From MHLP01 sp043736515 (GTDB lineage Bacteria > Patescibacteriota > Minisyncoccia > Phycocordibacterales > UBA6899), in assembly GCA_043736515.1 (NCBI GenBank), contig JAYTCK010000048.1:1-21008 (forward strand): a DNA stretch of 21,008 bases. The letters run 5' to 3'. Both the position numbers and the translations under genes were made by a program. Positions 19,302-21,008 of this stretch are shown piece by piece (position 1 is the first letter of the stretch; each line of letters begins with the position of its first letter). Below the pieces are notes generated by a model that saw only the letters and a program-made list of their open reading frames with translations, was not told the origin of the DNA and did not search any database.

Positions 19302-21008
19302 ATGCAGCCTCAGTCGATTCAGCCAGACTCTCCGATCGGAGTACTCGGACGCATTCACCCTGAGCAGACAAAAGCGCTGGCTCGGCTTGGACTCTCCACC
19401 ATCCACGATCTCCTGTATCACTTCCCCGTGCGTCATATCGATGCGGGCAAAGCATCACCTATTGAACTTGCTACTGACGGGGAGCGTGTCACCCTTTATG
19501 GCCAGGTAGAAAAAACGGGGACAAAAAAATCTTTCCACACAAAAGTCCCCATGGGCGAAGCCACCATCCGTGATCAAACGGGGAGGACGAAGCTCGTGTG
19601 GTTCCATCAGGCATACATGGCAAAAATGATCGCCACGGGCGATATTATTCGCGCAAGCGGAGTTGCAAAAAAACAAGGCAACATGATCACGCTCATCAAC
19701 CCCGAAGTTGAGAAAGTTGCAGCACTCCCCACCGACCTCGGACCATCCCTCTTTACCAACGGAGAGATTGCCGAGGACGCACGATTCTTCCCGGTATACC
19801 CTGAATCAAAAGGGGTGAGCTCAACATGGTTCTATCACAAAATTCGCAAGATCCTCGCGAGTGGTATCTTGGAAATGCTTGATGACCCGATTCCCGACGA
19901 CATCCGCGAACACTATAGCCTCCCCACCCTTCAAACTGCCCTCGTCTATATTCACTCCCCTCGCGATGAGAAGCACACACGTGCAGCACGGAAACGATTT
20001 GCATTTGAGGAAATCTTTGCCATTCAGCTGGAAAGGCAGCAGAGCCGAATGCAGTATGAAAGCAATCCATCATTTACCATTGCGCCTCCCCCCGAAAGCC
20101 TCAGAACTTTTGTGAAGCAATTCGGCTTCCCGCTCACTGATGCGCAAACAAATGCAATCCGCGCCATCCTCAAAGATTTTGCAGGGACACGCCCGATGCT
20201 TCGCTTGCTTGAGGGCGATGTGGGGAGCGGCAAGACCGCCGTTGCTGCAACAACCGTATACGGAGCGGTGCATACTCGCCCTGCTGGACAAACATTCGGC
20301 AATCTCCAAGTCGCCTATATGTGTCCGACCGAAATTCTCGCCACGCAGCATTTTGAATCGTTCATTAACTACTTCGTTGAGAGTGGAATACAAATCGGTC
20401 TTATCACCGGCTCCGGTTGCCGCAAATTTCCTTCAAAGGTAGACCCTTCCGGATTTACAAATGTCTCGCGCACGCAACTTTTAAAATGGGTAGAAAGTGG
20501 TGAAATTCCCATATTGATCGGTACACATGCCCTCATTCAAAAAAGCGTGAAGTGGAAACACCTCGCCTACGTCATCATCGACGAACAACATCGCTTCGGC
20601 ACCAAGCAGCGTGCGAAGCTGGTGCAAAAAGACGGACGTGTTCCTCACCTTCTCTCCATGACCGCAACTCCCATCCCCCGCACGCTTGCACTCACGCTCT
20701 ACGGCGACCTCGACCTCACCCTGCTCGACCAAATGCCGCACGGCCGCAAACCGATCATCACGGAAATCGTGCCGACAGGGAAACGCGCGCAAACCTATGA
20801 AAAAATTCGCGCAGAAATAGCTGCTGGCCGACAAGCCTATGTCATTTGCCCACGTATCGACGAACCGGACCCGGAGAAAGAACAAGCACTTATCGCAAAG
20901 TCGGTAAAAGAAGAAGCAAAAAGATTGAAAGAAAAAATATTTCCCGAATACACCATCGACATCCTGCACAGCAAAATGAAACCCGCGGAGAAGGATGATG
21001 TGATGGAT
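19302..21008 (+). CDS. recG: ATP-dependent DNA helicase RecG, partial (3' end outside window)
   Basis: 569 codons without a stop, read to the window end. RecG remodels stalled forks and branched recombination intermediates. N-terminal wedge/OB region (about 1-230; GVLGRIHPEQTKALARLGL, then TLYGQV, FHQAYM...GDIIRASG), then RKRFAFEEIFAIQL (230-243), Walker A GDVGSGKTA (305-313), motif Ia CPTEILATQH (341-350), GTHALIQ (407-413), Walker B/DEAH-type IIDEQHRFG (425-433), motif III SMTATPIPRTLAL (452-464) and TLYGDLDLTLLDQMPHGRKP. All are standard RecG signatures; the second RecA-like domain is cut off. The ATG at 19302 fits the family N-terminus. A frame from the ATG at 19285 is out of phase. Confidence 0.95.
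   Translation, partial: MQPQSIQPDSPIGVLGRIHPEQTKALARLGLSTIHDLLYHFPVRHIDAGKASPIELATDGERVTLYGQVEKTGTKKSFHTKVPMGEATIRDQTGRTKLVWFHQAYMAKMIATGDIIRASGVAKKQGNMITLINPEVEKVAALPTDLGPSLFTNGEIAEDARFFPVYPESKGVSSTWFYHKIRKILASGILEMLDDPIPDDIREHYSLPTLQTALVYIHSPRDEKHTRAARKRFAFEEIFAIQLERQQSRMQYESNPSFTIAPPPESLRTFVKQFGFPLTDAQTNAIRAILKDFAGTRPMLRLLEGDVGSGKTAVAATTVYGAVHTRPAGQTFGNLQVAYMCPTEILATQHFESFINYFVESGIQIGLITGSGCRKFPSKVDPSGFTNVSRTQLLKWVESGEIPILIGTHALIQKSVKWKHLAYVIIDEQHRFGTKQRAKLVQKDGRVPHLLSMTATPIPRTLALTLYGDLDLTLLDQMPHGRKPIITEIVPTGKRAQTYEKIRAEIAAGRQAYVICPRIDEPDPEKEQALIAKSVKEEAKRLKEKIFPEYTIDILHSKMKPAEKDDVMD

Overview
The window looks like a chromosomal segment of a Patescibacteria/CPR bacterium, probably Parcubacteria. 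This is inferred from the gene order of the type IV pilus (T4P) locus, the small PilM/N/O-like proteins, the ComF neighbour and the general protein style; no rRNA is present to confirm it. The standard code fits: TGA, TAG and TAA all end genes here.

Layout. Positions 1-12321 (minus strand, read right to left) form one T4P / DNA-uptake locus: pilM, pilN-like, pilO-like, a small membrane protein, pilB, a CheY-like receiver, pilT, pilC, a major-type prepilin, the prepilin peptidase pilD and three minor prepilins, the last cut by the window edge. On the plus strand, divergent from pilM, come comF and a class I SAM methyltransferase (12467-13729). On the minus strand follow a small acidic protein, a DUF2130 coiled-coil/nuclease-like protein and tRNA-Ser(GCT). 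Next, still minus, are a multicopper oxidase whose frame is broken by one in-frame amber codon, a fatty-acid desaturase and a two-helix membrane protein. recG (plus, cut by the window end) closes the window.

How it works together. PilB (extension), PilT (retraction), PilC (platform), PilM/N/O-like proteins (alignment complex), PilD and four prepilins make a nearly complete pilus. With ComF and RecG nearby, DNA uptake and recombination is a reasonable joint role. The receiver beside pilT suggests signal control of twitching or retraction. The multicopper oxidase and desaturase both imply contact with O2.

What stands out is non-coding. Four pilus genes (pilM, pilB, pilT, pilC) are each followed, within 0-53 nt of the stop codon, by a long nested hairpin of about 70-140 bp; three of these share a CGTAT/ATACG apex. 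A 78-79-nt multi-hairpin element occurs twice, 8.7 kb apart and in the same orientation. A MITE-like element with TGTCATTCC ends lies in a hairpin-packed 836-bp gap. Several genes have an extended -10 (TGnTATAAT-like) 6-8 nt before the ATG, which predicts leaderless mRNAs. I see no CRISPR array, transposase, integrase or reverse transcriptase.
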